The position numbers and the translations under genes were made by a program. Shown in pieces: positions 43,697-52,708 of a stretch of DNA of 64,000 nucleotides. Position 1 is the stretch's first letter; each line of letters begins with the position of its first letter. Below the pieces are notes generated by a model. It searched no databases and had not been told where the DNA came from. It saw only the letters and a program-made list of their open reading frames with translations. The stretch is taken from NCBI RefSeq assembly GCF_011045165.1, contig NZ_JAAKZI010000008.1, forward strand, positions 62,001 through 126,000, given 5' to 3'. Source of the DNA: Arthrobacter silviterrae. Lineage in GTDB: Bacteria; Actinomycetota; Actinomycetes; Actinomycetales; Micrococcaceae.

Positions 43697-45370
43697 ATGA
43701 CAATGCAAACCAGCCAGCGCTTCAGCGCAAGGGAAATCCGCCAATACACCTTCAAGGTGGGGCTCAGCCGCACCGAGGGCGGCATCATGGAACTGGTCTC
43801 CGAGGCCTACACCTTTGTCCTGGGCGGCCTGACCCTGCTCACCATGGCCGGCGCCATCATTGTGGGGCTGCGCAACAGCCTGGGGGTGGGGCACGTTTCC
43901 GTGCTCAACGCCTCCGCCGTGGCACCGGGGTTCCACTCCGTCACGCTCCTGCAGGCCAGCGCCACGGTGCTGCTCACCCTCGCCGCGGCCCTGCTTGCGG
44001 TGGAAATGACCGTTGGGCCCATCACCATGACTGTTCCGCAGACGGCCTGGTGGCTGGGACTGCCCGTCCGGCGCCGCGGCTTCATCCAACCCGGATTCCT
44101 CAAGTCGCTGGTCTGGCCGGCGGCGGCCGCCGTCGTGGTGGTGGTGCCGATGGCCCTCGGCATGGCCGCCGAGCCGTCGCCGGGCCGGATTGCCCTGGCC
44201 ACGCTGTGCGGGATCGGGCTGGGCTGGCTCCTGTTCGGCATCGCCGCCTGGTGCCAGGTCACCAACTCAGGCAAGTGGGTCAAAAACCTGGTGGGCGTGG
44301 TGACGCTGGTTGCCCCGTTGACGCTGGTGGCCACGGCCCTTTACAACAACGACGCCGGCGCCTCCGCCATCACGGGCGCCCAGACAGCCTGGCTGGAGTA
44401 CCTGCCCACCAGCTGGCCCCTCCTGGTGGCCGGGGGCGCCATGTGGCCGCTGGTCATGGTGCTGTTTGCCCTGCTGCTGCTGGCCGCCGTCTGGTGGAAC
44501 CTGGAGCGGATCACCACGGCGCAGCTGAAGGCCAGTGCGGCGGCCGGCGCCTACGTGGCCGGCTCGCTCATGTCCATGGATGCCTCCGAGCTGTCCAAGT
44601 CGCTGGGCGGCGGCACCTCCTCGGGCACGTCACGGGTGCGGCTGCGGCTGGTTTTCCATGGCGGGACGGTGTTTTCCCGCAGCGTCAAGACACTCCTGAG
44701 CACCCATGCCACCATGGCCCTGCGCTCCCCTGTTTCCCTGTTGCGGGTGCTGGTGCTGGCCGCCATTCCGGCCAGCCTGGCCGCCGTCGAGTTCCTGGGC
44801 AACGCCGTGCTGATTGCCGTGGTGCTGTACCTGTGCGCCCACTTCGCCGCGACATCCCTTGGCGCCACCGCGCGGTTCGCCAACGGCAATCCCGCCGTCG
44901 ACATGCTGATGCCGCTGCCGGCGCGAATTGTCCGGCGGGTGCACTACGTGCTGCCGGCCGTGGGCATGACGGTGTGGGCGGCGGTGTGCTTTGGGCTGCT
45001 GCTGGCCCTGGGCGTGGGTTCGCCGTCGTTGTTGGTGCTGGCCGTGCTGGCAGGCCCGGCATTGGGTGCCGCCACGCTGCGGGCCGCCTTCCGGCCGGCC
45101 CCGGACTGGAACATGCCGGCCATCGCCTCCGCTTCCGGCCCCATTCCCACCGGCGCCGTCCGGGCGTTCCTGGTGGGCCCGGATCTGACCCTCATCTCCC
45201 TGCTGCCCGTGCTGATCTGCCTGATTTCAGGCGGCGTGCCGTTCGTGGCATTCCCCGCGCAGCTGGGCCTGACCCTGCTGGCCTTCGCCTGGGGAACGCA
45301 TGTGCGCAAGCCCAAGTCCGCCAAGTCCGGCGGCCTGTTCGGGCTGCCCCCGGTGCCCGTGGAAAAGTAG
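43697..45370 (+). CDS. Polytopic membrane protein, probable ABC permease (DUF6297-like)
   Basis: 557 residues with about a dozen hydrophobic segments, e.g. FVLGGLTLLTMAGAIIVGL, ATVLLTLAAALLAVEM, AAAAVVVVVPMALGMAA, LRVLVLAAIPASLAAVEFLG and LLPVLICLISGGVPFVAF. A cytoplasmic loop with basic residues lies near 320-350. No enzymatic motif. Pairing with the upstream ATPase suggests an exporter; DUF6297-like assignment is from general resemblance only. Ends at a bidirectional terminator. Confidence 0.8.
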   Translation: MTMQTSQRFSAREIRQYTFKVGLSRTEGGIMELVSEAYTFVLGGLTLLTMAGAIIVGLRNSLGVGHVSVLNASAVAPGFHSVTLLQASATVLLTLAAALLAVEMTVGPITMTVPQTAWWLGLPVRRRGFIQPGFLKSLVWPAAAAVVVVVPMALGMAAEPSPGRIALATLCGIGLGWLLFGIAAWCQVTNSGKWVKNLVGVVTLVAPLTLVATALYNNDAGASAITGAQTAWLEYLPTSWPLLVAGGAMWPLVMVLFALLLLAAVWWNLERITTAQLKASAAAGAYVAGSLMSMDASELSKSLGGGTSSGTSRVRLRLVFHGGTVFSRSVKTLLSTHATMALRSPVSLLRVLVLAAIPASLAAVEFLGNAVLIAVVLYLCAHFAATSLGATARFANGNPAVDMLMPLPARIVRRVHYVLPAVGMTVWAAVCFGLLLALGVGSPSLLVLAVLAGPALGAATLRAAFRPAPDWNMPAIASASGPIPTGAVRAFLVGPDLTLISLLPVLICLISGGVPFVAFPAQLGLTLLAFAWGTHVRKPKSAKSGGLFGLPPVPVEK

Positions 45371-45405
45371 CCGCGCGCCGGCGTCGAACCTCACAGCACA
45401 AAAAA

Positions 45406-45441
45406 GCGGGCGGCCACCTTTCAACCAAGGTGGCCGCCCGC
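45406..45441. terminator. Bidirectional terminator between permease and dctA
   Basis: GCGGGCGGCCACCTT / AAGGTGGCCGCCCGC, 15-bp perfect stem with a 6-nt loop, A-run on the left and ATTCTTG on the right. It lies between convergent genes. Confidence 0.9.
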
Positions 45442-45459
45442 ATTCTTGCAGCTACGGGA

Positions 45460-46821
45460 CTACACCGCGACGGGAACCCGCTCGTCGTCGCGGGCTGCGG
45501 GGGCGCCGGCGTCATGCCCGGCAGAGTGTCCGTCAATGTCCAGGGACAGCTCGTCGAAGGGGGCGCGGCCGGAAAGCACGGCGCGGGCCTGTTCGACGTC
45601 GAGCTCGTGGGTCCACTTGCCCACCAGCAGGGCGGCGACGGCGTTGCCGGTGAAGTTGGTGAGGGCGCGGCATTCGGACATGAACTTGTCGATGCCCACG
45701 ATCACGCCCATGCCGTCGAGCAGGATCGGCTTGTGGGCGGCCAGGCCCGCGGCAAGGGTGGCCAGGCCGGCACCGGTGACACCGGCGGCGCCCTTGGAGG
45801 CGATCACCATGAACACCAGCAGGCCGATCTGCTCACCGAGGTTCATCGGCATGCCCATGGCGGTGGAGATGAACAGCGAGCTCATGGTCAGGTAGATGGC
45901 GGTGCCGTCAAGGTTGAAGGAGTAGCCGGTGGGAACGGTGATGCCCACCACGGGCTTGGAGACGCCCACGTGTTCCATCTTGGCGATGAGTCGCGGCAGG
46001 GCGGACTCGGAGGAGGACGTGGCGAAGATCAGCAGGTATTCGCGGGCCAGGTAGCGCATCAGGGAGAAGATGTTCAGGCCGGTGACCACACGCAGGATGG
46101 AGCCGAGGATGACCACGATGAACAGCGCGCAGGTCAGGTAGAACGCGCCCATGAGGATTGCCATCGAGCCGATCGCGGCCCAGCCGGTGGCGCCGACGAC
46201 GGCGGCAATGGCACCAAACGCGCCGACCGGGGCAACCCACATGATCATCATCATGAGCTTGAAGACCACCTTTTGGATGTTCTTGACGGCATTGAGCACA
46301 GGCTCGCCGGCCTTGCCCAGGGACTGGAGTGCGAAGCCGACCAGCAGGGCCAGCACCAGGGTGGGGAGCACGGGGATGTCGCCGGGGATCATGTCCAGGA
46401 GGAACTTGACGGTGCCGTTGTCCGCGGACGCGGCGGCCGTCTTGTACGGCTGCAGGTGCAGGCCCGCGCCGGGGTGGATGATGTTGCCGACCACCAGGCC
46501 GATGGCGAGCGCCACGGTGGACATCACCATGAAGTAGATCAGCGCCAGCCCGCCCACCTTGCCCACGGTGGCCGCCTTGGCGATGGACCCCACGCCCAGC
46601 ACGATGGTGCAGAAAATGATGGGGGCGATGACCATCTTGATGAGGGCGATGAACATGGTGCCCAGCGGCTTGAGCGACTTCCCCACCTCGGGGGCCAGCA
46701 GGCCGATTGCCGCACCCAGGACCACGGCCGCGATGACCGCGACGTACAGCCAGTGGGTCTTGTCCATCTTGCGCCGTGCGGGCTTTGCCATGGCGGCTGT
46801 CCCTCCCCGTTGAGAGCTCAT
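45460..46821 (-). CDS. dctA: C4-dicarboxylate:cation symporter DctA
   Basis: 453 residues, dicarboxylate/amino acid:cation symporter family. The family signatures are the serine-rich hairpin ATSSSESALPRL and the unwound TM motif TGYSFNLDGTAIY. Also SKGAAGVTGAG (HP2) and NFTGNAVAALL. Imports succinate, fumarate and malate. ATG at 46821 with AAGGAG five nt upstream. Divergent from the DcuS/CitA-type kinase that probably controls it. Confidence 0.94.
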   Translation of the reverse strand: MSSQRGGTAAMAKPARRKMDKTHWLYVAVIAAVVLGAAIGLLAPEVGKSLKPLGTMFIALIKMVIAPIIFCTIVLGVGSIAKAATVGKVGGLALIYFMVMSTVALAIGLVVGNIIHPGAGLHLQPYKTAAASADNGTVKFLLDMIPGDIPVLPTLVLALLVGFALQSLGKAGEPVLNAVKNIQKVVFKLMMMIMWVAPVGAFGAIAAVVGATGWAAIGSMAILMGAFYLTCALFIVVILGSILRVVTGLNIFSLMRYLAREYLLIFATSSSESALPRLIAKMEHVGVSKPVVGITVPTGYSFNLDGTAIYLTMSSLFISTAMGMPMNLGEQIGLLVFMVIASKGAAGVTGAGLATLAAGLAAHKPILLDGMGVIVGIDKFMSECRALTNFTGNAVAALLVGKWTHELDVEQARAVLSGRAPFDELSLDIDGHSAGHDAGAPAARDDERVPVAV

Positions 46822-46950
46822 TGTCACTCCTTGTGATCTTTGGTGATTAGCATTGGTAGGTGCGGCGTGCGATCCGCCTCACATAAGATTGCCCGGCACA
46901 GTGACTTATCTCACCGTTGCGTTCATATTGGTCGCACAAAGGGGAACTTG

Positions 46951-48672
46951 ATGTTTTGGCGCAGGTGGAGCATTGCGCGCAGGCTGTTCACGGCCAACCT
47001 GCTTTTTGTGCTGCTCCTGACCGCCGGAGTGGCGTCGGTGATGGTGGTCGACGCCGGCTCCCGCACCTATGACCAGACCCGCCAGCGCATGCTGTCCATC
47101 GCCACCGCCCTGGCCGACTCCCCCATGGTGCTCGCGGCGGCAGAGTCCCCCAGCCCCTCCGGCACCCTGCAGCCCTACGCCGTGGCGGTCATGCATGATG
47201 CGGGCGTCGACTTCATCACCGTCATGGATCCGCACGGAATCCGCTGGACCCACCCCAACCCGGCGGAGATCGGCAAGCCGTATGTGGGCTCCATCGCCCA
47301 GGCGCAGGCAGGCGCGACGTACTTTGAAACGACGGCAGGTACCCTCGGCCCCTCCGTCCGTGTGATTGTGCCCATCAAGGACCCGGCGGGGACCGTGAAG
47401 GGCATGGTGGCCGCCGGCGTGACAGTCAGCAACGTCCAGGTCCTGGTGTCCGCCAAGCTGCCCGACGTCCTGGGGCTGGCTGCGGCACTGCTGCTGGCCG
47501 GGTCCCTCGCGTCCTGGCTGCTGGGACGCTACCTCAAGCGGGTGACGCTCGGCTGGGGGGCGGAGGAACTGGGGCAGCTGTTTGCCTACTACGAGTCCGT
47601 GCTGCATTCGGTCCGCGAGGGCCTGGTCCTGGTGGACACCCGCGGCTCCCTGGTGCTTTACAACGACCACGCCGCCCTGCTGCTGGGCATGGAGGCCGGC
47701 ACCGACGGGCCCGGAGGAAGGACGACGGCGGGTGCCCCTCCCCGGCGGGCCGGACACAACGGCGCAGGAAACAAGGTGGCCGGACACAGGCGGGGCTGGC
47801 ACAGGAGGGTGTCCGACGCCGGACCGAAGCTGGACGGCCTGGCACTGCCCGAGCCGCTCAAGGAACTGCTGCGAAGCGGCCGCAGTGCCACCGACGAAGT
47901 CCACGTGGCGGGCGACCGCCTGCTGGTGGTCAGCCAGCGCCCTGCACTGGCGCCCGGCACGAATGTCCGGGCGGGGGCCGTGGCGACGCTGCGCGACCAC
48001 ACCGAGCTGACGGCTCTGGCCGGCAGCCTCAGCAGCACCCAAACCCTCGTGGAGGCCCTCCGTTCCCAAACCCACGAACACGCGAACCGGCTCCACGCCA
48101 TCATTTCCCTCATCGAACTGGACCGCGCGCGGGAGGCCCTGGATTTTGCCACGGCGGACCTCTCGGACACCGTCCGGCTCGGCGGCGAATTTGTGGGCAC
48201 ACTGGACGAGCCCTTCCTGTCCGCCCTCCTGGTGGGAAAGTCCGCCCAGGCCCAGGAACGCGGGGTGGCCCTGGAACTCAGCGGTTCAGGCACGCTGCCG
48301 CCGGGACTCCTCGATGCCCGCGAACTCGTAACCCTGCTCGGCAACCTGGTGGACAACGCCATCGATGCGGCCGCAGGCCGGGCGGAAGCACCCACCGTGT
48401 GGGCCGACCTGCTGGTGGCGGACGGGGAACTCACCATCACCGTGGCGGACAACGGGCCGGGCCTGCCCACCACGGACCTGGACGTTTTGGGGCGGATCGG
48501 CACCACGGGGAAGGCGTCCCAGGACCTTGGCGGGCGCGGCTACGGCCTGGCCCTGATCCGCCGCGCCACCGCCGCCCTGGGGGGCACGCTCTCAGCCGAG
48601 AACGACGGCGGCGCCGTCATGACCGCCGTCGTGCCTCTCGGTGCCCTGGCCTCGAAAGGGGACCAGGCATGA
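46951..48672 (+). CDS. Sensor histidine kinase, CitA/DcuS family
   Basis: 573 residues. TM1 RRLFTANLLFVLLLTAGVASVMVV; extracytoplasmic Cache/PAS-like domain about residues 45-180; TM2 VLGLAAALLLAGSLASWLLG; cytoplasmic PAS (HSVREGLVLVDTRGSLVLYN) with an unusual basic Gly/Arg insert near 255-285. The phospho-acceptor His lies in QTHEHANRLHAIISLIEL. HATPase boxes NLVDNAID, DNGPGLP and GGRGYGLALIRR. Start MFWRRWS at 46951 after AAAGGGG. Senses a carboxylate and signals to the adjacent regulator. Confidence 0.92.
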   Translation: MFWRRWSIARRLFTANLLFVLLLTAGVASVMVVDAGSRTYDQTRQRMLSIATALADSPMVLAAAESPSPSGTLQPYAVAVMHDAGVDFITVMDPHGIRWTHPNPAEIGKPYVGSIAQAQAGATYFETTAGTLGPSVRVIVPIKDPAGTVKGMVAAGVTVSNVQVLVSAKLPDVLGLAAALLLAGSLASWLLGRYLKRVTLGWGAEELGQLFAYYESVLHSVREGLVLVDTRGSLVLYNDHAALLLGMEAGTDGPGGRTTAGAPPRRAGHNGAGNKVAGHRRGWHRRVSDAGPKLDGLALPEPLKELLRSGRSATDEVHVAGDRLLVVSQRPALAPGTNVRAGAVATLRDHTELTALAGSLSSTQTLVEALRSQTHEHANRLHAIISLIELDRAREALDFATADLSDTVRLGGEFVGTLDEPFLSALLVGKSAQAQERGVALELSGSGTLPPGLLDARELVTLLGNLVDNAIDAAAGRAEAPTVWADLLVADGELTITVADNGPGLPTTDLDVLGRIGTTGKASQDLGGRGYGLALIRRATAALGGTLSAENDGGAVMTAVVPLGALASKGDQA

Positions 48673-49373
48673 GCGCCGGCCTGCCCATCCGGGTGCTGGT
48701 GGTGGACGACGAACCCATCGCCCTGGCCGCCCATGCCGACTACGTACGGCGCCTGGACGGCTTCGAGGTGGCGGCCACCGCCGGGGGAATGGGCGCAGCG
48801 CTGGCCGTCCTCAACGACCCCGCCACCCCGGCCATCCAGCTGGTGCTGCTGGACATGAACCTGACCGACGGGCACGGGCTGGACCTGCTGCGCCGCATCC
48901 ACGGACTCGGCCTGGTTCCCGACGTCGTGGCGATTACGGCCGTGCAGGAACTTCAGGTGGTGCGTTCGGCTATCGCCCTGGGCATCACCGCGTACCTGAT
49001 CAAGCCGTTCACGTTCGCCGCGTTCCGGGACAAGCTGGAAAGCTACCGCAGCTACCACTCGGCGCTGGCGGACAGCTCCGTCACCACGCAGGATGCCATC
49101 GACCGGGCCCTTGCGAAGCTGCGGCCCAGCGGAAAGCTGGCGCTGCCCAAGGGGATGCTCAACGAGACGCTGTCGGCCGTGGCCGACTGGCTGCGCGCGG
49201 CACCGGCGGCTGCGTCAGCCACTGAGGTTGGTGCAGGGCTGGCCATGTCCCGCGTTACAGCCAGACGCTACCTGGACCACCTGTGCGAAACCGGCTCTGC
49301 CACGAAGGCCCCGCGCCACGGCTCCCCCGGCCGGCCGGAGCTGGAATACCGCTGGCGTCGAGGTTCGAGATAA
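48669..49373 (+). CDS. Response regulator, CitB/DcuR family
   Basis: 234 residues. Receiver: VLVVDDEPIALAAH, phospho-acceptor Asp in LVLLDMNLTDGHGLDLL, and conserved Lys in LIKPFTF. The C-terminal HTH is EVGAGLAMSRVTARRYLDHLCETGSATKAPRHGSPGRPELEYRW, as in CitB/DcuR. ATG overlaps the kinase stop (ATGA). Probably activates dctA. The last codons run into the 31-bp repeat array. Confidence 0.92.
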   Translation: MSAGLPIRVLVVDDEPIALAAHADYVRRLDGFEVAATAGGMGAALAVLNDPATPAIQLVLLDMNLTDGHGLDLLRRIHGLGLVPDVVAITAVQELQVVRSAIALGITAYLIKPFTFAAFRDKLESYRSYHSALADSSVTTQDAIDRALAKLRPSGKLALPKGMLNETLSAVADWLRAAPAAASATEVGAGLAMSRVTARRYLDHLCETGSATKAPRHGSPGRPELEYRWRRGSR

Positions 49374-49511
49374 CCACCTCCCCCACCGTCGAAGTTCGAG
49401 ATCACCACCTCCCTCACCGTCGAAGTTCGAGATCACCACCTCCCTCACCGTCGAAGTTCGAGATCACCACCTCCCTCACTGTCGAAGTTCGAGATCACCA
49501 CCTCCCCGACG
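49357..49511 (+). repeat. Five tandem 31-bp repeats
   Basis: Units start at 49357, 49388, 49419, 49450 and 49481, exactly 31 bp apart; the middle ones are nearly identical. Each contains the dyad TCGAAGTTCGA (the first copy has GGTTCGA) followed by GATCACCACCTCCC. The first unit overlaps the last codons of the response regulator. No spacers, so it is not CRISPR. Confidence 0.92.
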
Positions 49512-49596
49512 CGGCCATTCCGCGGATTTGCCCACGTTTCGGCGCAGCCTGTGGATAACTTAATAAATGAATTCAACTTCCAGCCAGACTGGATGA

Positions 49597-50541
49597 ATGA
49601 CCAATTCCCAGCCCCTCCCAGAATGGCTGCGCGGACGATCGTTTACTGTAAGCGAGTCCGACGGCTGTGGTGTCAGCCGACGCCAGACGGAAAGCCGCAA
49701 TTTGCACACGCCCAGCCGCGGCATTCGAGTACCGTGGGGAGTCCAGCAGCCCCTCGCCGACCAGGTCAGGCCGCTCATCGAACTCACGCCGGGTGGAATC
49801 ATCAGCCACAGCACGGCAGCACTGTTGTGGGGGATGCCGCTTCCGCCCTGGCTGGTCGGCAGCTTTCAGATCCACATTTCACGGGATGCCTCGAATGCAC
49901 CACCGTGGCGGGCGGGAGTCGCTGGACACCACACGAGGTTCCGTCCAGGCGAGGTGGTCCAATTCCAGGGCATGCCAATCACATCGCCCATACGCACCTG
50001 GCTGGACCTGGCCGGCATGATTGAACTCGACGACCTGGTCGCGGCCGGCGACTTTCTTGTTTGCGAGCATGACAGGATTTTCGGCCCAAAACGCATTGCC
50101 ATGGTGCAACTGACAGCGCTAAGGGCAGCGGTCAAGGAGGAGTTCCGCAGGCGCGGAATCGTCAAGGCTCGCGAGGCCGCGGATTTAATACGGTCAGGTG
50201 CCGACTCACCCCCGGAAACCAAGCTTCGCCTCCTTTTGGAGCGTGCGGGCCTCCCGCCAGTGACCCTCAATCATGTCGTCAAGGATGCCCTGGGAAATCA
50301 CGTCTCGTGGCCGGACCTGGCGTTGCCGGGCTGGAAAATAGCCATCGAGTACGACGGCGAACACCACCTGGAGGAAAGGCAGCAAGCGGTCGACAGCTCG
50401 CGCAACGAACTCATGGCCCGGTTGGGCTGGACGCAGCTTAGGATCACCAAGGAAATGCTCGACGACAATGAGGGAAAGGCGGCAGTGGCGATGGTACGCA
50501 AGGCCCTTTATGCGAGGGGATGGACCCGGCCGGTCCGTTGA
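49597..50541 (+). CDS. DUF559 nuclease-like protein with AbiEi-type N-terminus
   Basis: 314 residues. The first 200 resemble AbiEi-like antitoxin/HTH proteins (ADQVRPLIELTPGGIISHSTAALLWGMPLP). The C-terminal DUF559 domain belongs to the PD-(D/E)XK/Vsr-like endonuclease fold: SWPDLALPGWKIAIEYDGEHHLEERQQAVDSSRNELMARLGWTQLRIT, with catalytic-type Asp and Glu-Tyr-Asp-Gly residues. No cognate toxin gene adjacent. It is bracketed by 31-bp repeat arrays in inverted orientation. Biological role unproven; repair, defence or repeat mobilisation are options. Confidence 0.8.
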   Translation: MTNSQPLPEWLRGRSFTVSESDGCGVSRRQTESRNLHTPSRGIRVPWGVQQPLADQVRPLIELTPGGIISHSTAALLWGMPLPPWLVGSFQIHISRDASNAPPWRAGVAGHHTRFRPGEVVQFQGMPITSPIRTWLDLAGMIELDDLVAAGDFLVCEHDRIFGPKRIAMVQLTALRAAVKEEFRRRGIVKAREAADLIRSGADSPPETKLRLLLERAGLPPVTLNHVVKDALGNHVSWPDLALPGWKIAIEYDGEHHLEERQQAVDSSRNELMARLGWTQLRITKEMLDDNEGKAAVAMVRKALYARGWTRPVR

Positions 50542-50542
50542 C

Positions 50543-50598
50543 GTGGTCATCTCCAACCTCAACGAAGTGGGACGTGGTGATCTCCAACCTCAACGGGG
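50543..50598 (-). repeat. Two 31-bp repeats, inverted relative to 49357-49511
   Basis: Units begin at 50543 and 50574 (31-bp step). On the minus strand they read GTTGAGGTTGGAGATCACCA and onward, matching the left unit at about 24 of 31 positions. They overlap the last codons of the convergent prpE gene. Confidence 0.8.
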
Positions 50599-52488
50599 GC
50601 GGAGGACGGGCAGGAGGTAGTCGATGACGGACGGGTCCTCAATGGTGGAGGGCACCGTGTAGGCCTCACCGTCGGCGATCTGGCGCATGGTTTTGCGCAG
50701 GATCTTCCCCGAGCGGGTCTTGGGCAGGGCCTCAACAACGGTGGAGTTCTTAAAGTCGGCCACCGGCCCGATTTCCTTGCGCACCAGGGCCACCAGCTCT
50801 GCCTGCAGCACATCGGCGTCAATGGTCACGCCGCTCTTGAGCACCACGTATCCCACGGCCCTCTGGCCCTTGAGGGAATCCGCCACGCCGATCACGGCGC
50901 ATTCGGCCACGGCCGGGTGCTTGCCCAGCACCTGCTCAATCGCTCCCGTGGAGAGGCGGTGGCCGGCCACATTGATGACATCGTCAGTGCGTCCCATGAC
51001 AAACACGTAGCCGTCTTCATCCACGTAGCCGGAGTCACCCGTGGCGTAGCAGCCGGCAAAGGCGTTGAGGTAGGAGTCCACGAAGCGCTGGTCGTCGCCC
51101 CATAAGGTGGTCAGGGTGCCGGGCGGCAGCGGCAGCCGGAGCACAATGTTGCCCTCCTCCCCAGCCGGCACTGGCACCCCCATCCCGTCCACTATCTGCA
51201 GCTCGTATCCCGGCATGGGCAATGTGGGCGAGCCCGCCTTGATGGGCAGCGGCTCCAGGCCCCTCGGGTTGCCCACAATGCCCCAGCCGGTTTCGGTCTG
51301 CCACCAGTGGTCCACCACGGGAATGCCCAGCACGCGCGATGCCCAGTGGAAGGTGTCCGTGTCCAGCCGCTCCCCCGCCGTGAACAGCGTTTGGAGGTGG
51401 CCGACGTCGTACTTCGCAAGGAGCCCCGCCTCCGGGTCCATCTTGCGGATGGCCCGCAGGGCGGTGGGGGCCGTGAACAGGGCCTTGACGCCATGGTCCG
51501 CAATGACCCGCCAAAACGCGCCGGCGTCGGGCGTCCCTACGGGCTTGCCCTCATACATGACCGTGGTGGCGCCGGCCAGCAGCGGCCCGTACACAATGTA
51601 GGAATGCCCCACCACCCAGCCCACGTCCGACGCCGTCCACCACACGTCCCCGGCGTGGATGTCATAGAGGTTGGCCATGCTCCACAGCAGTGCGACGGCG
51701 TGTCCCCCGTTATCGCGGACCACCCCCTTGGGCGTGCCGGTGGTTCCGGAGGTGTAGAGGATGTAAAGCGGGTCGGTCGCCTTCACAGGCACCGGGGCGG
51801 CGGGTTCGGCGCCTGCGAGCGCGCCATCCCAGTCCACAAAGGTCCAGGCCAGCGTGCCCGGATCCGTGGCAAATCCGTCGCGGTGCTTGACGATGACGGG
51901 AAGATGCGGAACGCCGGCCGTGGCCAGGGCCTCGTGGACGGTGGGCAGGTATTCCACGCGGCGGTTGGGTTCCAGCCCGCCCGAGGTGGTCACAACAACC
52001 TTCGGGGCAGCGTCCTTGATGCGCGCGGCCAGTTCGTTGGCCGCAAAGCCGCCAAACACCACGGAATGGACGGCGCCCAGCCGTGCGGTGGCCAGCATGG
52101 CGACGGCGGCCTCGGGAATCATGGGCAGGTAGATGACCACCCGGTCCCCCTTGCCCACCCCCTGAGCACGGAGCACCCCTGCAAAGCGCGCCACCCGTTC
52201 AGTGAGCTGGGCATAGGTGTAGGTGGTGGTGCGCCCCAGCATGGCGGAGTCGTGGATGAGCGCCGGCTGGCCGCCGCGGCCGGCGGCGACGTGGCGGTCC
52301 AGTGCGTTGTAGGCCGTGTTGAGTTCGCCGTCGGGGAACCAGCGGCTGATGGGCGCATCCGCGTCGCTGTAGGCCCGGGCGGGCTCAACGGACCAGTCCA
52401 CGGAACGGGCGGCGTCGAGCCAGAATCCTTCCCGGTCTGCCAGGCTGCGCTGGTATTCATCGCTGTATTTCCGGCCGTGCTGGGACAT
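50590..52488 (-). CDS. prpE: Propionyl-CoA/acetyl-CoA synthetase
   Basis: 632 residues, AMP-forming acyl-CoA synthetase. P-loop-like YTSGTTGTPKG, WWQTETGW, GDSGYVDEDGYVFVMGRTDD, and the catalytic/acetylation lysine in PKTRSGKILRKT. ATG at 52488 has GGAGG with 5-nt spacing; two upstream in-frame ATGs (52500, 52524) lack good sites. Divergent from the GntR-prpDBC genes, so propionyl-CoA formation for the methylcitrate cycle is the likely role. Confidence 0.9.
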   Translation of the reverse strand: MSQHGRKYSDEYQRSLADREGFWLDAARSVDWSVEPARAYSDADAPISRWFPDGELNTAYNALDRHVAAGRGGQPALIHDSAMLGRTTTYTYAQLTERVARFAGVLRAQGVGKGDRVVIYLPMIPEAAVAMLATARLGAVHSVVFGGFAANELAARIKDAAPKVVVTTSGGLEPNRRVEYLPTVHEALATAGVPHLPVIVKHRDGFATDPGTLAWTFVDWDGALAGAEPAAPVPVKATDPLYILYTSGTTGTPKGVVRDNGGHAVALLWSMANLYDIHAGDVWWTASDVGWVVGHSYIVYGPLLAGATTVMYEGKPVGTPDAGAFWRVIADHGVKALFTAPTALRAIRKMDPEAGLLAKYDVGHLQTLFTAGERLDTDTFHWASRVLGIPVVDHWWQTETGWGIVGNPRGLEPLPIKAGSPTLPMPGYELQIVDGMGVPVPAGEEGNIVLRLPLPPGTLTTLWGDDQRFVDSYLNAFAGCYATGDSGYVDEDGYVFVMGRTDDVINVAGHRLSTGAIEQVLGKHPAVAECAVIGVADSLKGQRAVGYVVLKSGVTIDADVLQAELVALVRKEIGPVADFKNSTVVEALPKTRSGKILRKTMRQIADGEAYTVPSTIEDPSVIDYLLPVLRPR

Positions 52489-52559
52489 GGGGACCTCCAT
52501 CTTCGCTGATGTGATGTCTGTCATGCTAACGGGCCGGGGCGGGGCAAAGCAAGCACTTT

Positions 52560-52567
52560 TGTATACA
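52560..52567. promoter_or_regulatory. TGTATACA operator 1
   Basis: Perfect 8-bp palindrome within TTGTATACACAA, 72 bp upstream of prpE. Same core as at 52622-52629; candidate site for the GntR-type regulator. Confidence 0.55.
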
Positions 52568-52621
52568 CAACTGGCCGAACATGCTTCATTGCCGGAATTT
52601 GCTAGGCAATCGTGGCAACTA

Positions 52622-52629
52622 TGTATACA
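52622..52629. promoter_or_regulatory. TGTATACA operator 2
   Basis: Second TGTATACA, 62 bp from the first, about 80 bp upstream of the GntR gene start. The two sites would flank the divergent prpE and gntR promoters. Confidence 0.55.
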
Positions 52630-52708
52630 CTGATGGAAGTGGCGGCGTGTGCCGCGACGAACAGGCACAGCGTCTGGAATGACGGCCGGGGGGCGGAAGG
52701 AGGGGCTC

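Noticed and set aside
44050-46836. A plus-strand open frame of about 928 codons across the permease and dctA region
   Set aside because: It is antisense or out of frame to two clear genes, has a composition typical of GC-rich shadow frames, and crosses a bidirectional terminator.
49357-49511. Regular repeats considered as a CRISPR array
   Set aside because: Units are contiguous with a 31-bp period and no variable spacers, and no cas gene is present.
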